Below, piece by piece: positions 11,631 through 23,427 of a stretch of 64,000 nucleotides of DNA (position 1 is its first letter; each line of letters begins with the position of its first letter). Origin of the DNA: Phialocephala subalpina (Eukaryota > Ascomycota > Leotiomycetes > Helotiales > Mollisiaceae); the NCBI GenBank assembly GCA_900073065.1, contig FJOG01000013.1:1081227-1145226 (forward strand). The letters are read 5' to 3'. Under the pieces are notes generated by a model. It saw only the letters and a list, made by a program, of their open reading frames with translations, was not told the origin of the DNA and did not search any database. The position numbers were made by a program, and so were the translations under genes.

Positions 11631-13785
11631 CTTGACCACGGCCACCAAACGAGAGGCTGAGGCAATCTTGATAGGTCAGGGCCTCGAATTGACTTCTTTG
11701 CACCACGCTCTTCCAAACGCAACCCCCCTCTGGATCTCATGAGTAGATCTGGCTCTCGAGCGAAAACCAACAAAGCCACGCACGAAATTTGAAGGAAGAG
11801 GCCGAAGAAAGACGTGAAAGTAGAGCAAAATCTGGGCAACGGGAAACTGTCCATGATATACGGGCGCATAGAACCAGGTCCAACTCGGACTATCGATAGA
11901 GAGTGCAACACACCTCACTTGCATCCCTGCAGCATACTCCACAGACGTACCTCTCAAAGCTGGCCCCCATTCCACACCTTTTGAAAGCCTGGCAGCCAAC
12001 GAAAGTTACTTCGACCACTCACAGTCGTTGAATCGGATGTTGGTACCCCGTCGTAGTCGCCATTGACCATAGACTCGGGACAGAGCATACTCAGCCGAAA
12101 TCTACATGCTTAGGTCTTACTCACGAGGAGGAACATGTGTCCAATGAGGAGGCCGGGCCTATTAAATCGCGCTTGGTCGCATGGCTGTGGCCTGGCTGGC
12201 AAGCAGACACACTGTTTGTGAAGGGTCGAGGCCTGCGCTCATCAGTGGTGCAGAGTCTGGTCGGTGCGGAGAAGCGAAAGCCAATGAGAACGCTCCATAA
12301 ACGCTGCTGAGAGATATCCTTACACGAACCCTGAATGCATCGACACATCTTGCACAATTGTTTTATGCTGCTCGCCACTGTCTTGGCCCAGCTTGTGTGG
12401 TCGAGACACCCGAGCTGACCACCTTCAGCCTCAAGAATAAGGGGTCAAACGAGCTCCCATCAACCCCTTTTTCAAACCCTTCAAAACTCGTTCCTCGACG
12501 ACAAAGGCTTGCAACAACTGCTTTGAATGCCGGAAATAACTCATTCAACAAACAGTGCGCTTAAGGCACAGTATGCACAACTTCCCCAGTGTTTCTGAGC
12601 GGTGACCTAACCGCGTTCGCGGCAAATGTGACAGTGGCTGCATGCTGCCCGTCGTGACCTGCATAAATCGAACCATTCTCCCCGGACCCCTTTTGCCGAT
12701 CTTAGAAACATTTGCAATCACGTTCACGCACAAGACAAACAGAAAGACAAAGCAAACTCGTACCTTTCCGATCGACTCGTGACGATATTGCGATATGCAG
12801 GTGACGGCAGCTCCCGAGCGCCTGCCTTGATAGTGCTGCCATCCCGATATGTGGAGTATGTGGAGAGGTTGGGCATGCAAGAAGCGATGAAAGTTACTGT
12901 AGATGCTCAATTTATCCAGATTAAGCTTCTTGCCGAATGGAAGGGATGGTGATTGGTGTGATTGCACTTGCTGATGGAGGTGTGATCATCTCGAGATCCC
13001 GAACGGGGAGATCGGGAGCAACGGGATTGTGTGCATAAAGTGTCTCATGCTCCGAGGTGTGGTTGGCGTTGGTGTCGGTGTTGGTTTTTGAGGATGGTTG
13101 ACCATTCACAGGAGGCTGAAGGATTGCTCGCGCATCAGCATGAACATATGATCGTCACTTTGCTCAATGAGTGAGAACCTTTTCGGCAGGTGGGATCGTC
13201 GATGAAGATTAGATATTCGTGGCGACTCGCGGGTTTGCGACAAGCTCCTCGATGAAATACGCGTCGGAGACCGAGAGGCAATGTTTTAGGGTTCAGAGGT
13301 TGTTTCCTCGGCTTGCATGAGATGTACATGTACTCCGTAACATCATCTCGTTAAGGTAGGCTGCTTCGAAGTTTAGCTATGGATACTTTGAAAGGTAGGA
13401 GCAAATCAAGCAAGCACGCCTTATCCGGTGACCGGTCTCATACAACGATTTCGGCAGGTACTGTATGAGATAATGTCTCTCGCGAACCCCTGAGAACCGG
13501 CTGCCCTCGCTTCTAGTCGATTTATTAGACTCATTTGCCGTGGTTGCAGAATTGGAGGTTGTGCATGCGGAGTCCGTATCTGAGAGGATCATCGAAGACA
13601 AATCTCTGGCCATGTACTTCAACGTCAATTCAAGGAAATCAAATACATATACTTGTCCCGGAATTCAGCTCATATACACAAAACATATCTCAATATGATA
13701 CAAAAATGGCTCGATGCAACTCTAGATTATTGCCGCATTAGGCATATCATACACCAATCCCCTCGATATCCGGTCTTAACCTCAC
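11631..13785. other. intergenic, only weak coding hints
   Basis: The right part of this stretch contains minus-strand open frames (12545-12967 and 12921-13109). The second ends in a Pro/Ala/Thr-rich tail that could be a terminal exon, but no upstream exon, start or motif can be joined to it. The left part probably holds the promoter of membrane paralogue B. Confidence 0.4.
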
Positions 13786-14751
13786 TCAAGAAAAAGACAC
13801 GGCCGTCCCAGAGACAGTGATCGCTGACTCGTACATGCACCTTCCGGCGTCGCAATTTGCGTGGAACACCATATTCTTGCCATTCGTGGTGGCCGTCGCT
13901 CCTCCAGGAGCAGTCAAATTGAACGGGTTGCCAGTAACTGCCAACGGCGCGGAACTTTTGGTGAATGGCCCCTTGACCGAAGAAGCAGTCGCATAGCTGA
14001 TATCATATAGTGTTGTCGAGTAGCAGTTGCTGCTAAAGAATAAGAAGTAGACTCCATTGACCAAGATCAAGTTTGGTGCCTCGATCAAAGGTCCGTCTGC
14101 ATCGCCCCGGTCGAGCAATTCGATGGGATCGCCGCTCGGAGTAACGCCATCGGCTTCGAGTTGTTGAAGCATGAGTGGAGTAGGAACGATTGGGTCGACA
14201 GTGTTGCCGCAGCTTCCTCCATGACCGACACTATTACCATCGATCTTATACACGACATAGTGGTTACCATCAGCGTCCGTGAAGCCACTAGGGTCGATCG
14301 CTCCGCCAGCAGCTACATCGCAAGCAATGGTGCTAGACCGTGGGGTGTACGGTCCCAAGATGGTGTCCGAAGTCGCAGTCCCCACACAATGTTGGTTCGT
14401 GGAAGCTGCATCTGTTGCTGCATAATACAGGACGTATGATGATCCGATCATTCGAACGTCTGGAGCCCAAACATTTGCACCATTCGACCAGGCTCCAACA
14501 GTCGGTAAGAGGTCGTTATTGAGGACTGTCCAAGGCCCATTGATAGATGGGGCACTAGCGGATTGAACATTCTTGCCATTGCCGTTTGTAGCAAAGGCGT
14601 ACCATGTCCCGTCAGTATCTTGCATGACTGCAGGATCCGGGAAGTTGATGTTGATAGCTGGGCTGAGGTTGGTTGCTCTGCTTTGAAGGAAAGGAGAACT
14701 CAATGCCGTGCCTGCAAAGAGCAGGCTTGCTGAGAGAAATGAGGGAAGCAT
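13786..14751 (-). CDS. secreted GH43-family glycoside hydrolase
   Basis: GH43 enzymes are inverting hydrolases acting on arabinan, arabinoxylan or xylo-oligosaccharides. From the Met at 14751 (MLPSFLSASLLF, a clear signal peptide) the protein has 321 residues in one exon; an upstream Met would add 17 residues with no signal-like benefit. The three carboxylates of the five-bladed propeller are visible: Asp39 in NFPDPAV (base), Asp153 in GAIDPSGF (pKa modulator) and Glu224 in GPLIEAPNLI (acid). Length fits a single catalytic domain without a carbohydrate-binding module. Substrate within GH43 cannot be fixed from this. The isolated position between gene-poor stretches gives no cluster information. 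Confidence 0.9.
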   Translation of the reverse strand: MLPSFLSASLLFAGTALSSPFLQSRATNLSPAININFPDPAVMQDTDGTWYAFATNGNGKNVQSASAPSINGPWTVLNNDLLPTVGAWSNGANVWAPDVRMIGSSYVLYYAATDAASTNQHCVGTATSDTILGPYTPRSSTIACDVAAGGAIDPSGFTDADGNHYVVYKIDGNSVGHGGSCGNTVDPIVPTPLMLQQLEADGVTPSGDPIELLDRGDADGPLIEAPNLILVNGVYFLFFSSNCYSTTLYDISYATASSVKGPFTKSSAPLAVTGNPFNLTAPGGATATTNGKNMVFHANCDAGRCMYESAITVSGTAVSFS

Positions 14752-17466
14752 CGATGTCCTATGGACAATTAGCAAGACCGTGATCCCCAATTGCAAGTGC
14801 ATACCTTTTGAATAGAGAAGGTGTCATATCGAAAATTACTGTGGTGGTATGTGGAACTCTTGAGGCCTCTCAGCAGCAAGGCTCATGAGATTTATCAAGT
14901 CGTCTGGAGGCCGAGGAAGGATTCAAGAGACCCTGTATGCTACCTCCATCCTTGCATCTCTTAGCAGCCTCAATCTCGGCCGTTCTCCGCATCGTCCTAT
15001 TTCATCATGTCGTCGTCTCGGGCGTAAGCCCTGGAATAAGGTACGCAAATTCTAACGAGTCTGGGGAAGATCTTCAGCCCCGACAGAAATGGACTTCGAG
15101 AGATCTTCGAATCTTGGCACGCCAGGACACGGCGACGACCCGACTGACGTCTGGGGTAAGCTCTTGAAGTCAGACTTTGACCGAATTTAGCAGCCCGGTG
15201 TCGAGCGTTGTCAATTTGTGCGGTAGGGAGAATTCTTGATTGGTGCGTTATCCAGAAACCTCGACTTGAAATGCGATTTTTGTCCCTCGCCCGGGATTGT
15301 TACGTTACCTTAAAATAGGCACGCACGAGAAGTTTCACGGTTTGATCCTTCTCGGTGATGGTTTGTGGCGTCAAGGATCTACAGCGCTACCAAAATGGTA
15401 AGAGGAGCGAGGAGGATACTTCCTTCCGCATGTTTACAGTCAGCACAAGAAATTCTCCAAATACCTTGGTTACAAGACTCAGCAACATCGCCATCGCATG
15501 GCTTGACTCGAGATGATCAAATGTACGACTTTGTTTACATATTTTGTTTCCAGTTGAATGTTGAAAATTGGCTGCGAAGAGAAAGTTCCCTCGGTGTTGC
15601 ACGGGAACACCCAAGCTTTGCTCATTTCTGTGCGTAAATCATTCAAACTTTGGTTTACTTCTCCTTCGCGCTGTTTGAGAACTCTCTGCAAGTCGTGAAG
15701 GGTCACGCCCGAGAACCGAATAATTTAGGACAATTGTTCGCATCGTCGTGGCGATAATGAAAGTGCTCCAGGCTTGGTTGACCAGGCGATCGCAAATATA
15801 GTATTGCATCCTCTGGCGACCTTGGCCTTTGTATTGAATTACATTTTCTCCCGCGATGGCTTTCTACACGGCGAACTCTCCAAATCCACGAGGGACTTGT
15901 GCTTCAGAGAATTCCTCCGAGCAGTTGACCTCTTTCCTAGAAAGACCGATGATACGCCCGTATTGTCTTTAATTGTCCCAATGTACCCTTTAAAATGTCC
16001 AATTGAGTAAAGACGAGATCTCTCAAAAGGGTTGTAGGAGTCGTAGCGGTGCGTTGTTTGTCCATTTCGAGTCAGAAGACATGTCACCCGGCTAGCTGTT
16101 GATCATCAAACTTCGTCACACGATTTCGATGGAAGGGCCGAAAGATTCCTACTCGTAGTATTGCTGCTATGCTCATGGCGACTCCGTGCTCTCCAGCGGT
16201 TCTTGCTGGCAAGTCCAGTGCGTCAGGCTATCCACCGATTTGCAAAGCTATGAAGGAGGTGCAAGTCCTATATGACTCCACGATTGAGACTAGTATTCTT
16301 TCCTTCAATGATTAGACCTTTTCTAAATTCGCCAACGTCGGTGTTTTCAAGTTCTCAGTGAACTTTGATTAAATAGCGACGAATGTGAAAGTCTATACCT
16401 TTGTTCTTGATGCCAGAAGGTGCAATTGCAACTGTGAAACCAGGCAAGGTCTTCTGGCTCAGTGGGAGAAGGAGGACTCGAAAGTCCGGAAAAGATGCTG
16501 AACCCTGGGTAGTTGAAATGGAAGAATACCTCTCCTTAGTATACTCAAGTTTTATTGATCCTCTTGAAGCTTCTGGAACCTTTGATCATACCCAAATTGA
16601 GATAACGCGACAGGTGATACCCTTAACTGAGTCCGCAGCACCTTGCCTCTCTTCACTAGATTATCAAAATGTCGCTATTCGCTTGGAACAATCAAAGTTT
16701 TGTTGCACGTCGGATCTTACGGTCGCAATTTGAATTTCGCACCTTCAATCGAAACTTTGAATTTCCTCAGCAGCCATTGAATCAGTCCAATTTTCCAGCA
16801 AACAAATTTTTGACCGAGGTATCAGGAAGCCAGATCTGCACTGGTTTGGGAGTTGGAATAGTGGTTGGTAAGATATTGATGATTTTGGGGCTCGAGGAGG
16901 AGACTTTTAAGGATCTGAAGGTGAGTGGATAGTGAGTCGTTTTCTTCCGTCTACTTCTGAAAAACAAACGCCTGCCGTATACGACTTCTACCTAGCTTGC
17001 AAGCTTTCTGTCACATAACCTTGCAATAACGAAGGGTTTTGATCACTGAGGAGAAAAAAGTGCTTTGCTAAAGTTCTGTTTCACTGGCATGAATCAACTT
17101 AAACCTTAACCTTCCCTTCCCAACAGCTTCCTCCGGAAAGTTCATTCCCACCATATCCCACGGAAACTATGGCTTCCAATCCGTCCTAGCAGAATACAAA
17201 TTCGTCGGCAACAAACGCTGCTCCCCCAAATATTCGTACCGCATTCTGCTGCCCGGCCATCGAGGCTTGGTCAAAACACACCTTGAACTACCTCTACGTC
17301 CATCGCGATGTGCGCCAAGCCCTGCAATCGTTGACCACCCATCCAGGCCCCTTTCCTCGCCAATATGGAATATCTAGGTACAATTCCCAAATCAGCTCGG
17401 CAACGTATGTTGTTGGAGTCTCGAGCATCTTACCGAATGGACGCAATTCGAGCTCCTACTCATATC
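14752..17466. other. gene-poor stretch with fragmentary open frames
   Basis: No intact gene is supported. Short protein-like fragments occur, for example a minus-strand piece at 15479-15706 beginning VTLHDLQRVLKQREGEV and a plus-strand piece near 17130-17300, but they cannot be joined with plausible splice sites. Together with the decayed frame immediately to the right, the stretch looks like old, degrading gene sequence. The left end holds the GH43 promoter. Confidence 0.4.
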
Positions 17467-18501
17467 TCATTTCCGACGCACTACATGACCAGAGAGCATC
17501 CAAATTGTTGGTAGACAAATAGACAGTAAAGGGAATGGGTCAACGTCACAGGTGGAATACATGTCAGTTATCTTCACGATAGAATGGGCAAGGTCTTTTC
17601 TGACCCAGGTATCCAAATCATCAAGCTTAAACTCAATAGATTCAGGACACTTCTCCATTCTTCATGCACTTGTGACCAGAGTTGGCGAGGCAGTCTTCCT
17701 CATGTCGTTCCTCGCATGCCACACGCAGGATTTTCTTAAACAATGATTGCACATTGCCAATGAGTCTGTTCCCCACATCAAAGTAAGATCTCGCTTTGCA
17801 GTCAATGGCTTTGCGAAACTCGGTCTGACAAGCTGAGGCTTCACTTTTCGTTAATCGTGGTAGTACCGCTTGTGGACATGCTTCGGAGCTTCGTAGCAGA
17901 CCTGCAACTCATTGCGAGTCTTCAAGCCTTCTGCTAATATGAATTGAAGTGAACAGAACTTGCAGATGCTCATTTTCAGGGGAATCTTCGTAATTGACAG
18001 AAGCAGCTTCAATAAAACTCGCACCTGGTATGCTCAGCGATTCGGTCTTGGTGACATGTAATGGTGGTGGTCGTTGAAAATCGGTAACATACATCTGCAC
18101 GTTGGAGACTGGCCAATCCCTGAAGTGATGGTTAGTATTCAAGGCATGAAGTTAAAGAACGAGGACTCTTACTCTGTCTTTACGTAGACGCAGATCTCAA
18201 AGTCTTCCTACAATCTGAGCAAGGCATTTCTTCTATCTTCGAATATATAGTCCAAGTCCAAGTCCAAGTCCAAGTTTTGCTCTTGACTCAAAAACCAATA
18301 GAGAATTTCACGGATTTCTTGAATAGAACCCATGGTTTTGATTTGTCCTTGGACTAGCCAAATCAAGGTCGCGTCGTATTTGCAGACACCTAGGAAGATG
18401 TTCCATCCTTCGAAATCCGTATAAAAGCCACCAAGACAGTAAGTAGATGACAACACCGCAATCTGGGAGGCTAGCTGGCGATTGAATGTACATTGTTGCA
18501 T
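17467..18501 (-). pseudogene. probable decayed gene, unknown family
   Basis: Consecutive minus-strand pieces keep one reading frame and protein-like composition but are broken. A first piece (18501-18211) ends at an in-frame TAG (18208-18210). Coding character resumes directly with EDFEICVYVKT. A normal-looking intron (18172-18120) then leads into DWPVSNVQMYVTDF and on to an in-frame TGA at 17909-17911. The same frame continues through KAIDCKARSYFDVGN to a stop at 17642. The next protein-like piece (17658-17470, with KLDDLDTWVRKDLAHS) is shifted by one base. Two stops and one frameshift suggest a relic. Alternative splicing around the stops was considered and did not give plausible introns. 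The family is not recognised. Confidence 0.38.
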
Positions 18502-18724
18502 GTAATGTGAGCGGCAGAGTGGGTGTACACGGTGGAGTGCAGCTAAGGCCTGCCACCTTGATTTCCATTGGCTTTGCTTCGGCTATTGGGATCGATCGTC
18601 AGTGTCATCTAGGTGTTGTGTGCTGACTGAATTGATGGATGTCTGCTTTTCCGTCACCTTCAACTCTCAAAACTCAAAACTCAAAATGCGGCACTCACGC
18701 GCAAAAGGAAAATTTTACGACTAC

Positions 18725-18770
18725 AAACCCCCCCCACCCCACCCCCCCAAAAAAGAGAAATAAAAAAAGG
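18725..18770. repeat. C-rich and A-rich low-complexity tract
   Basis: A run of C interrupted by single A residues is followed by an A-rich stretch. No coding or RNA feature is apparent here. Confidence 0.6.
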
Positions 18771-19833
18771 ACAAAAGAACCACCGGCATCCCGCGTGCTT
18801 TCGAGGAGGAGGAGGGGACACAACCCGCCCAATTTGAATGGCCATTGTTGGCCTGGGCGGACTGGTAACTGGTCCTGGTGATTCAACAACTAGTGTTTTG
18901 TACTAGCGATGGAAGTGATTTTGCTTATTGAAATTTATATTGATAGATCGTGAGGCTGAGGATGAGAGAGGGTGGGGCTAACCGAAGCGCCGAATGAGGT
19001 GGGTTGGAGGTGAGGAAACGCGGACTTTACTCGGGAGCATCTCTTGAGTGATATCTTGTTTTGTCTCACAGAGGAATTTGCAACAATTACTGGCTTTCGG
19101 ATCGTTTTCGGTGGGTCGAAGGTTGGCAGTTTTGGTCTGCTCCGAACATATTCTGCAAACGTGATCAGGTCGAACGTTCGAACGGATCCAAATGGAACCG
19201 ATGAGCATATATCTAATACTGCAGAGGCAGGAGTTGAAAGGTACTGGTGTATTAGGAGTGCTGTTAGTTGAGGATACTTGAAGGTGTGGAGGTGCTGTAG
19301 TTCAAGGCTCCCTTTCTGCTTAACTCAGCTGGATGTGGGACAATCGGGACTGTTCTGAAGACCCATGGGATAGCAGCTTATTGAACGAAGAGTGTTAGTG
19401 AATGTAACACTGCATTTCTAGCACGCATGAAAATATGTCCAAGAGTACAAGACTGTACCGGTAGTGGTTTACTTAGGACGCACATTGAGAATGTCGAGAC
19501 CAAGTCAAAGTGTGACAGTTTCAGAGACAATTAGACTTGACTTCATATCCACTTAGACTTATTATTCATGAGGTTTTTGATCTACCGCTTCGTTTCAACT
19601 AATAGAGAAATACCAATAGGGAGAAACAAATAGAGAGATGACAAGAGCAAGGGATTTGAAAAGACTAACTCACACCAAGCTTCCGCCCCATCATCCCCAG
19701 ATCTTGTGGCAGAACACCCACAATAGCCGAAGAAGACCCGCTTCTAGGACACTCACCGGCTGAACTTGCAGAATAGTCAAGATAGATTTAGATTAGCAAA
19801 ATCTCAGCATCGAAGCTCAAAAGGCATACAACG
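18771..19833. other. intergenic upstream of the tRNA gene
   Basis: Only short overlapping open frames are present. No conserved motif, transposon terminus or RNA gene was seen before the tRNA. Confidence 0.5.
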
Positions 19834-19917
19834 TCTTTGATGGTCTAACGGTCATGATTTCCGCTTGTCATAAAACACAAAGCGCGGGAGATCGGGGTTC
19901 GACTCCCCGTCAGAGAG
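19834..19917 (+). tRNA. tRNA-Asp (anticodon GTC) with a 12-base intron
   Basis: The cloverleaf folds by eye. Acceptor stem TCTTTGA pairs with TCAGAGA (one G-U), with discriminator G as expected for Asp. The D arm loop carries AACGG. Anticodon stem TCCGC pairs with GCGGG around loop TTGTCA-C. The T arm is CGGGG-TTCGACT-CCCCG. A 12-base intron (19871-19882) interrupts the anticodon loop one base 3' of the anticodon, the canonical nuclear position. A T-rich run follows the 3' end, suiting RNA polymerase III termination. Confidence 0.93.
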
Positions 19918-21187
19918 TTTCTCTAGAGTTCATGTCCCCGAGTTCAACTCGGTCTTCATTTTTGCAATTTTTTCGTATGTGGTGAGCCGAGATTTTTCTG
20001 CCACTTGGAGACCCACTCGTTTGGCGAGCCGGGGATAACATGAACATCGGAAAGGTACCTCTCTCGGGTTTTTTGAGTTGCAATAATAATCGATGATGTC
20101 TTTGGGTGGTCAGTAGGACCACTTGGTGTACTGTTACTGCTCAAGAACAACAATGTGTTCAGATTGAAGCATCCTGACCACACGCCATACCAAACTCAAC
20201 GTCGGTTGCTTTTGTTATCAAAATTCCGTCTGTAAATGTATGGACATACTGGTATTAGTATGCATTCAAATTTTGATACAGTAATAGACTTGGGAAGGAT
20301 TCTGGTTCCGACGCCGATGCAGATACACGTGAAGGGTTTCAGAGCCGCGACGAAAGTACGAAATCGTCCGGGACAATGGCTATGCAGCCTGGGAGAGGCC
20401 AAAGAGCTACTTAGCGCTCTGTTTGATGTCCGCGTCGACGAAGGGTTGCGAATGAAATCGTGGTGTCGGAGGACTATGAATTTTATTTTGTAAGATAGAG
20501 AAGTGGTTCGACGACGTGTAGGGGATATCACACCGGGGTGTGGCGCTAAAATTAAGGTGTGGGTAGAGTCATTGAAGTAGACTTTTCGGGGCTCGATCGG
20601 GGGTGTAGTAGGCCTGAGGATGAAGCTAGCTAACCACACACCCTGGCCTCACAGCGCCGCGACCTGAGCTCCTGTAAAAAATTTGACGATAACTGACCCT
20701 CCTGACATTCTCTTATTTGGGATCTTCAACCACTACCCAACGATAAGAGTCATGAAGACGACGAGGACGAGCACGTGCGCGAGGGAGTTTGGTATTGATA
20801 AATGCCTCGATTCAACGAATGTCTATTCCTGCGACCAACACACCACCACCACCAACAAGAACAAAAGCACCGTATAGCAATCCGAAGTCCTCTCATTTAG
20901 GAAGTGGCTCTTGTACCATCTCGCAGTTATTGAAATAAAGGAAAATGGGAAGGTTGAGACTGAAGCACGACACGCAAGGGAGACCCCACGTTGTTTGGCT
21001 GATCTTGGGAGACGAATGAAGTTCCTTGTTGTCGAATTCGACCTTGAAACAAGAGTATCAGTTACTGCAATATTGGTAGTTCCGGTATTTAAAAGTGAAA
21101 GTTTTGTTTCCTTGGTTTAGAGGAAAGGAGCGTGCATGTTCGAGTGAACTGGACATACCTTTGAATCCAAGCAGACTCAAGACGTTT
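19918..21187. other. intergenic between tRNA and the RiPP-like cluster
   Basis: Weak open frames occur on both strands (for example minus 20196-20639), with no recognisable domain. No transposon or RNA feature was identified. This is the left boundary of the proposed peptide cluster. Confidence 0.45.
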
Positions 21188-21232
21188 CTACTTTGAGGCC
21201 GAATCGGTTTGCCCATCGTCGTAGTGAAAATG
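21188..21232 (-). other. third HFHY-type repeat unit outside the main frame
   Basis: Read on the minus strand this codes HFHYDDGQTDSASK then TAG, closely matching the HFHYDEQG unit of the precursor gene just upstream. A second related piece (AREADLGYE, around 21290-21318) lies between them. No AG acceptor is visible directly before this unit, so it is either a decayed copy or a final exon joined by a splice I cannot identify. Confidence 0.5.
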
Positions 21233-21335
21233 ACAAACAGACAGTCAGATAGTCGTGCAATGGAGTCAGGAGGGAGCTACTCACTCATAGCCCAAGTCTG
21301 CCTCGCGTGCAGCCTTGTGTCAATTTGTTTCCTTT

Positions 21336-21761
21336 TTAAATTATGAAGGACTTACCAGTCTGTTCAGCACGTTTCTGCTGAGCTTCCGCATCGATATAAT
21401 GGAAGTGGTCATTGGAACTGTTAGCTTTTAGCCTTACAATTTGAATGATGTTCCTACCGTAAGCTGCGTCTGCCTCTTGGTCTACTAGCCGCTTTTTAGG
21501 TATCACGTGATAGTCAAACGTGAAGATATACGAGCCATGTGCGTCGGTACGCTTCTGTGTAGCTGCTTCAGCTCCCTGTTCATCGTAATGAAAGTGGCTT
21601 GGCCCTGGATCAGCTCTGCTAACTTGCAAAAATGGGAGGTGGAAAGACTCATAGCCGGAGTCGGTTTCAGGCGCAACATCAGTGCCTCGCGACACGACAG
21701 GCATACTGAAGACTCCAGCGAGGAGCAATGGCAAGATGGCGATGAGCTTAGAGAATTGCAT
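21336..21761 (-). CDS. secreted repeat precursor with Kex2-type sites, candidate RiPP precursor
   Basis: An uninterrupted frame of 141 residues begins with a clear signal peptide (about 1-19). Two imperfect repeats follow: HFHYDEQGAEAATQKR (56-71) and HFHYIDAEAQQKR (119-131). Each has an aromatic/His core, an Ala/Glu spacer and a Lys-Arg Kex2-type site; a further KKR lies at 89-91. This layout (signal peptide, repeated core, dibasic site ending each unit) is that of dikaritin and Kex2-processed repeat precursors. Splice-like signals inside the frame (gtatat after residue 77, gtagga after 101, gtaagt after 136) mean the real transcript may be multi-exonic and extend leftwards. The neighbouring divergent UstYa-family genes support the assignment. 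The mature product is inferred, not shown. Confidence 0.62.
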   Translation of the reverse strand: MQFSKLIAILPLLLAGVFSMPVVSRGTDVAPETDSGYESFHLPFLQVSRADPGPSHFHYDEQGAEAATQKRTDAHGSYIFTFDYHVIPKKRLVDQEADAAYGRNIIQIVRLKANSSNDHFHYIDAEAQQKRAEQTGKSFII

Positions 21762-22382
21762 GATGAACTTTGTCTAGCTGAAGATCCTTTTTGTAGAGTG
21801 TTTAGAAAGTGTTAGAAGAGGATGGTTGGAGATGAATAGCAAAGTGGACTATCTTCTTGAGTTATATACTTGGGCACCTGATGAGCTTTCTTGGTTCGAC
21901 GACGAGTTCTGTTTTCAACATTTATAATCGCTCTGCAGCTCGCATATTTCATCTATCACACGACAGATGAATGAGGCTCAAGCTGAACATCATCGCCTTC
22001 TCAACATAAAGAGACAGCAGCCACCTGAAACGGCGGTGTCGATATGGATGTCGACATTTTGGTTGAGCATTGAGGAATGCAGATAAGCGTAACTTCAAAA
22101 AGCAGAAGCTGAGGTCTAGGCCGTCTGGCCTGCCACGAAAAGGCTTCCTCATCTGGTACCACGACGTTGCATGTGCATATCCGTCAGGAGGCCATTACAA
22201 AAGTGATGACAGAAGTACGGGGCCGTGGCAAACCTAGAAGACTCCACGACACCGAACACAGTAACGGACCAGCTTAGAAGGATGCCTTTCCTCGGCGACG
22301 TCTACTTCGAAGCCGGCGTCGAATCTTGAGTTTATTCCGCATCATGTTATTGTTTGAGTTCAATTTCTTGAGGACGACCACA
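21762..22382. promoter_or_regulatory. divergent promoter region of the candidate RiPP cluster
   Basis: About 620 bases separate the start codons of the precursor gene (minus) and the first UstYa-family gene (plus). Shared control from this interval is a reasonable inference. A TATA-like ATATAC lies at about 21863-21868 on the precursor side. No specific factor site is claimed. Confidence 0.4.
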
Positions 22383-23427
22383 ATGGAAAGAATATCAGAA
22401 GAAAATTCTTCACTTGATGAGACTCTACTTGAGAAGAATCTTCTGTATGCACCCTCTGGGAAAAGGCGACACGCTTGGTGGCCAGGGATTCTTCAGGGAT
22501 GTATCTTTAGTCTCTACACCATGATATTTTTAATTTCCCTGAGGGTAATAAGAGCAGATAAGCTACATGGGCCGAACGTAATTCACAGTGAGTGTCAATG
22601 ACGGAACTCAATTTGAACAACGAGGCTAACAACTGCCAGCACCTGCAAGATCTGCCTTGAGTTTCGAGGCACAAGTATACGACGTTCCAGGCGAAGTGAA
22701 GAGTCCCTATGTTGGAGAGCCTAGGCCAGAACTCGATCAAGCCTGGCATGACCTTTTGCAGTGTAAGAAAATCCCTCAATTCGTAGTAGACAACGTTGAC
22801 ATATCAAGCAGATCAAAACATTCGTGTCTCCGCTGATGAAATGGAGATAGTTGGGCGACGAGAAACAGGAATTGAGCTACCTGGTGGTGGCTACTTTGCT
22901 TCTCTGATGGTCTACCATCAATTTCATTGTGTTGTGAGCTTCAAAATCTTTCAGCGTGCTAAATACTGACGAGGGTAGAAACGCATTCACCACTTCACAT
23001 ACGCTGAACATTACTTTCCAAACATGACCGACATAGAAAAGGAACATCTCCGGATGCACAACAGTTCGTCCCAAATCTGCCTCTTCCTCATGAACAGCCA
23101 TTGACCTTGAACAGCACACTGTCTGGACATTCTTCGGCAAGGCGTTCAGTGCCAAGGAGATGCAACCCTCCTTACCATGCGTTGGGGCAAACACCAAGCA
23201 ATACCACTTGGTGATTTCAAAGGTCCACATGAATGTGTGAATTGGGATGTTCTTGATGACTGGTCGAAAGAGCGGTCTGTCGACGTTTTTGCACCTGGTG
23301 TCCTCGTGCATCCCGTTCATGGTAAGTCATTCCTTACACCGCATAAAAAATATCTTGCTCACAACGTGTAGGCCCTTCATTTCCTGGTGGCAAGGTGGAT
23401 CGCATTGGCATCGCCGAGGACGAGTGA
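22383..23427 (+). CDS. UstYa-family (DUF3328) protein 1
   Basis: Exons 22383-22587, 22640-22762, 22809-22933, 22979-23063, 23115-23321 and 23372-23427 give 266 residues. An N-terminal cytosolic part is followed by one membrane helix (about 34-55) and a lumenal domain. Two HxxHC motifs diagnostic of the family are present: His146-Gln-Phe-His149-Cys150 and His178-Asn-Thr-His181-Cys182, the second followed by LDILRQ. UstYa-family proteins are thought to oxidise or cyclise core peptides of fungal RiPPs such as ustiloxins, acting in the secretory route. The gene diverges from the repeat precursor and a second family member lies about 1.1 kb downstream. The fourth intron has a less usual gttcgt donor, but the frame and motif require it. 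Confidence 0.85.

Noticed and set aside
14752..18570. Repeat-induced point mutation (RIP) as cause of the decayed frames
   Set aside because: The sequence is not markedly AT-rich by eye and the stops do not form a dense C-to-T pattern; a RIP index would be needed to claim it.
21336..21761. Alpha-type mating pheromone precursor
   Set aside because: Repeats and Lys-Arg sites fit the general layout, but the cores lack the Trp-Cys...Pro-Gly...Cys pheromone pattern, and UstYa genes are adjacent.
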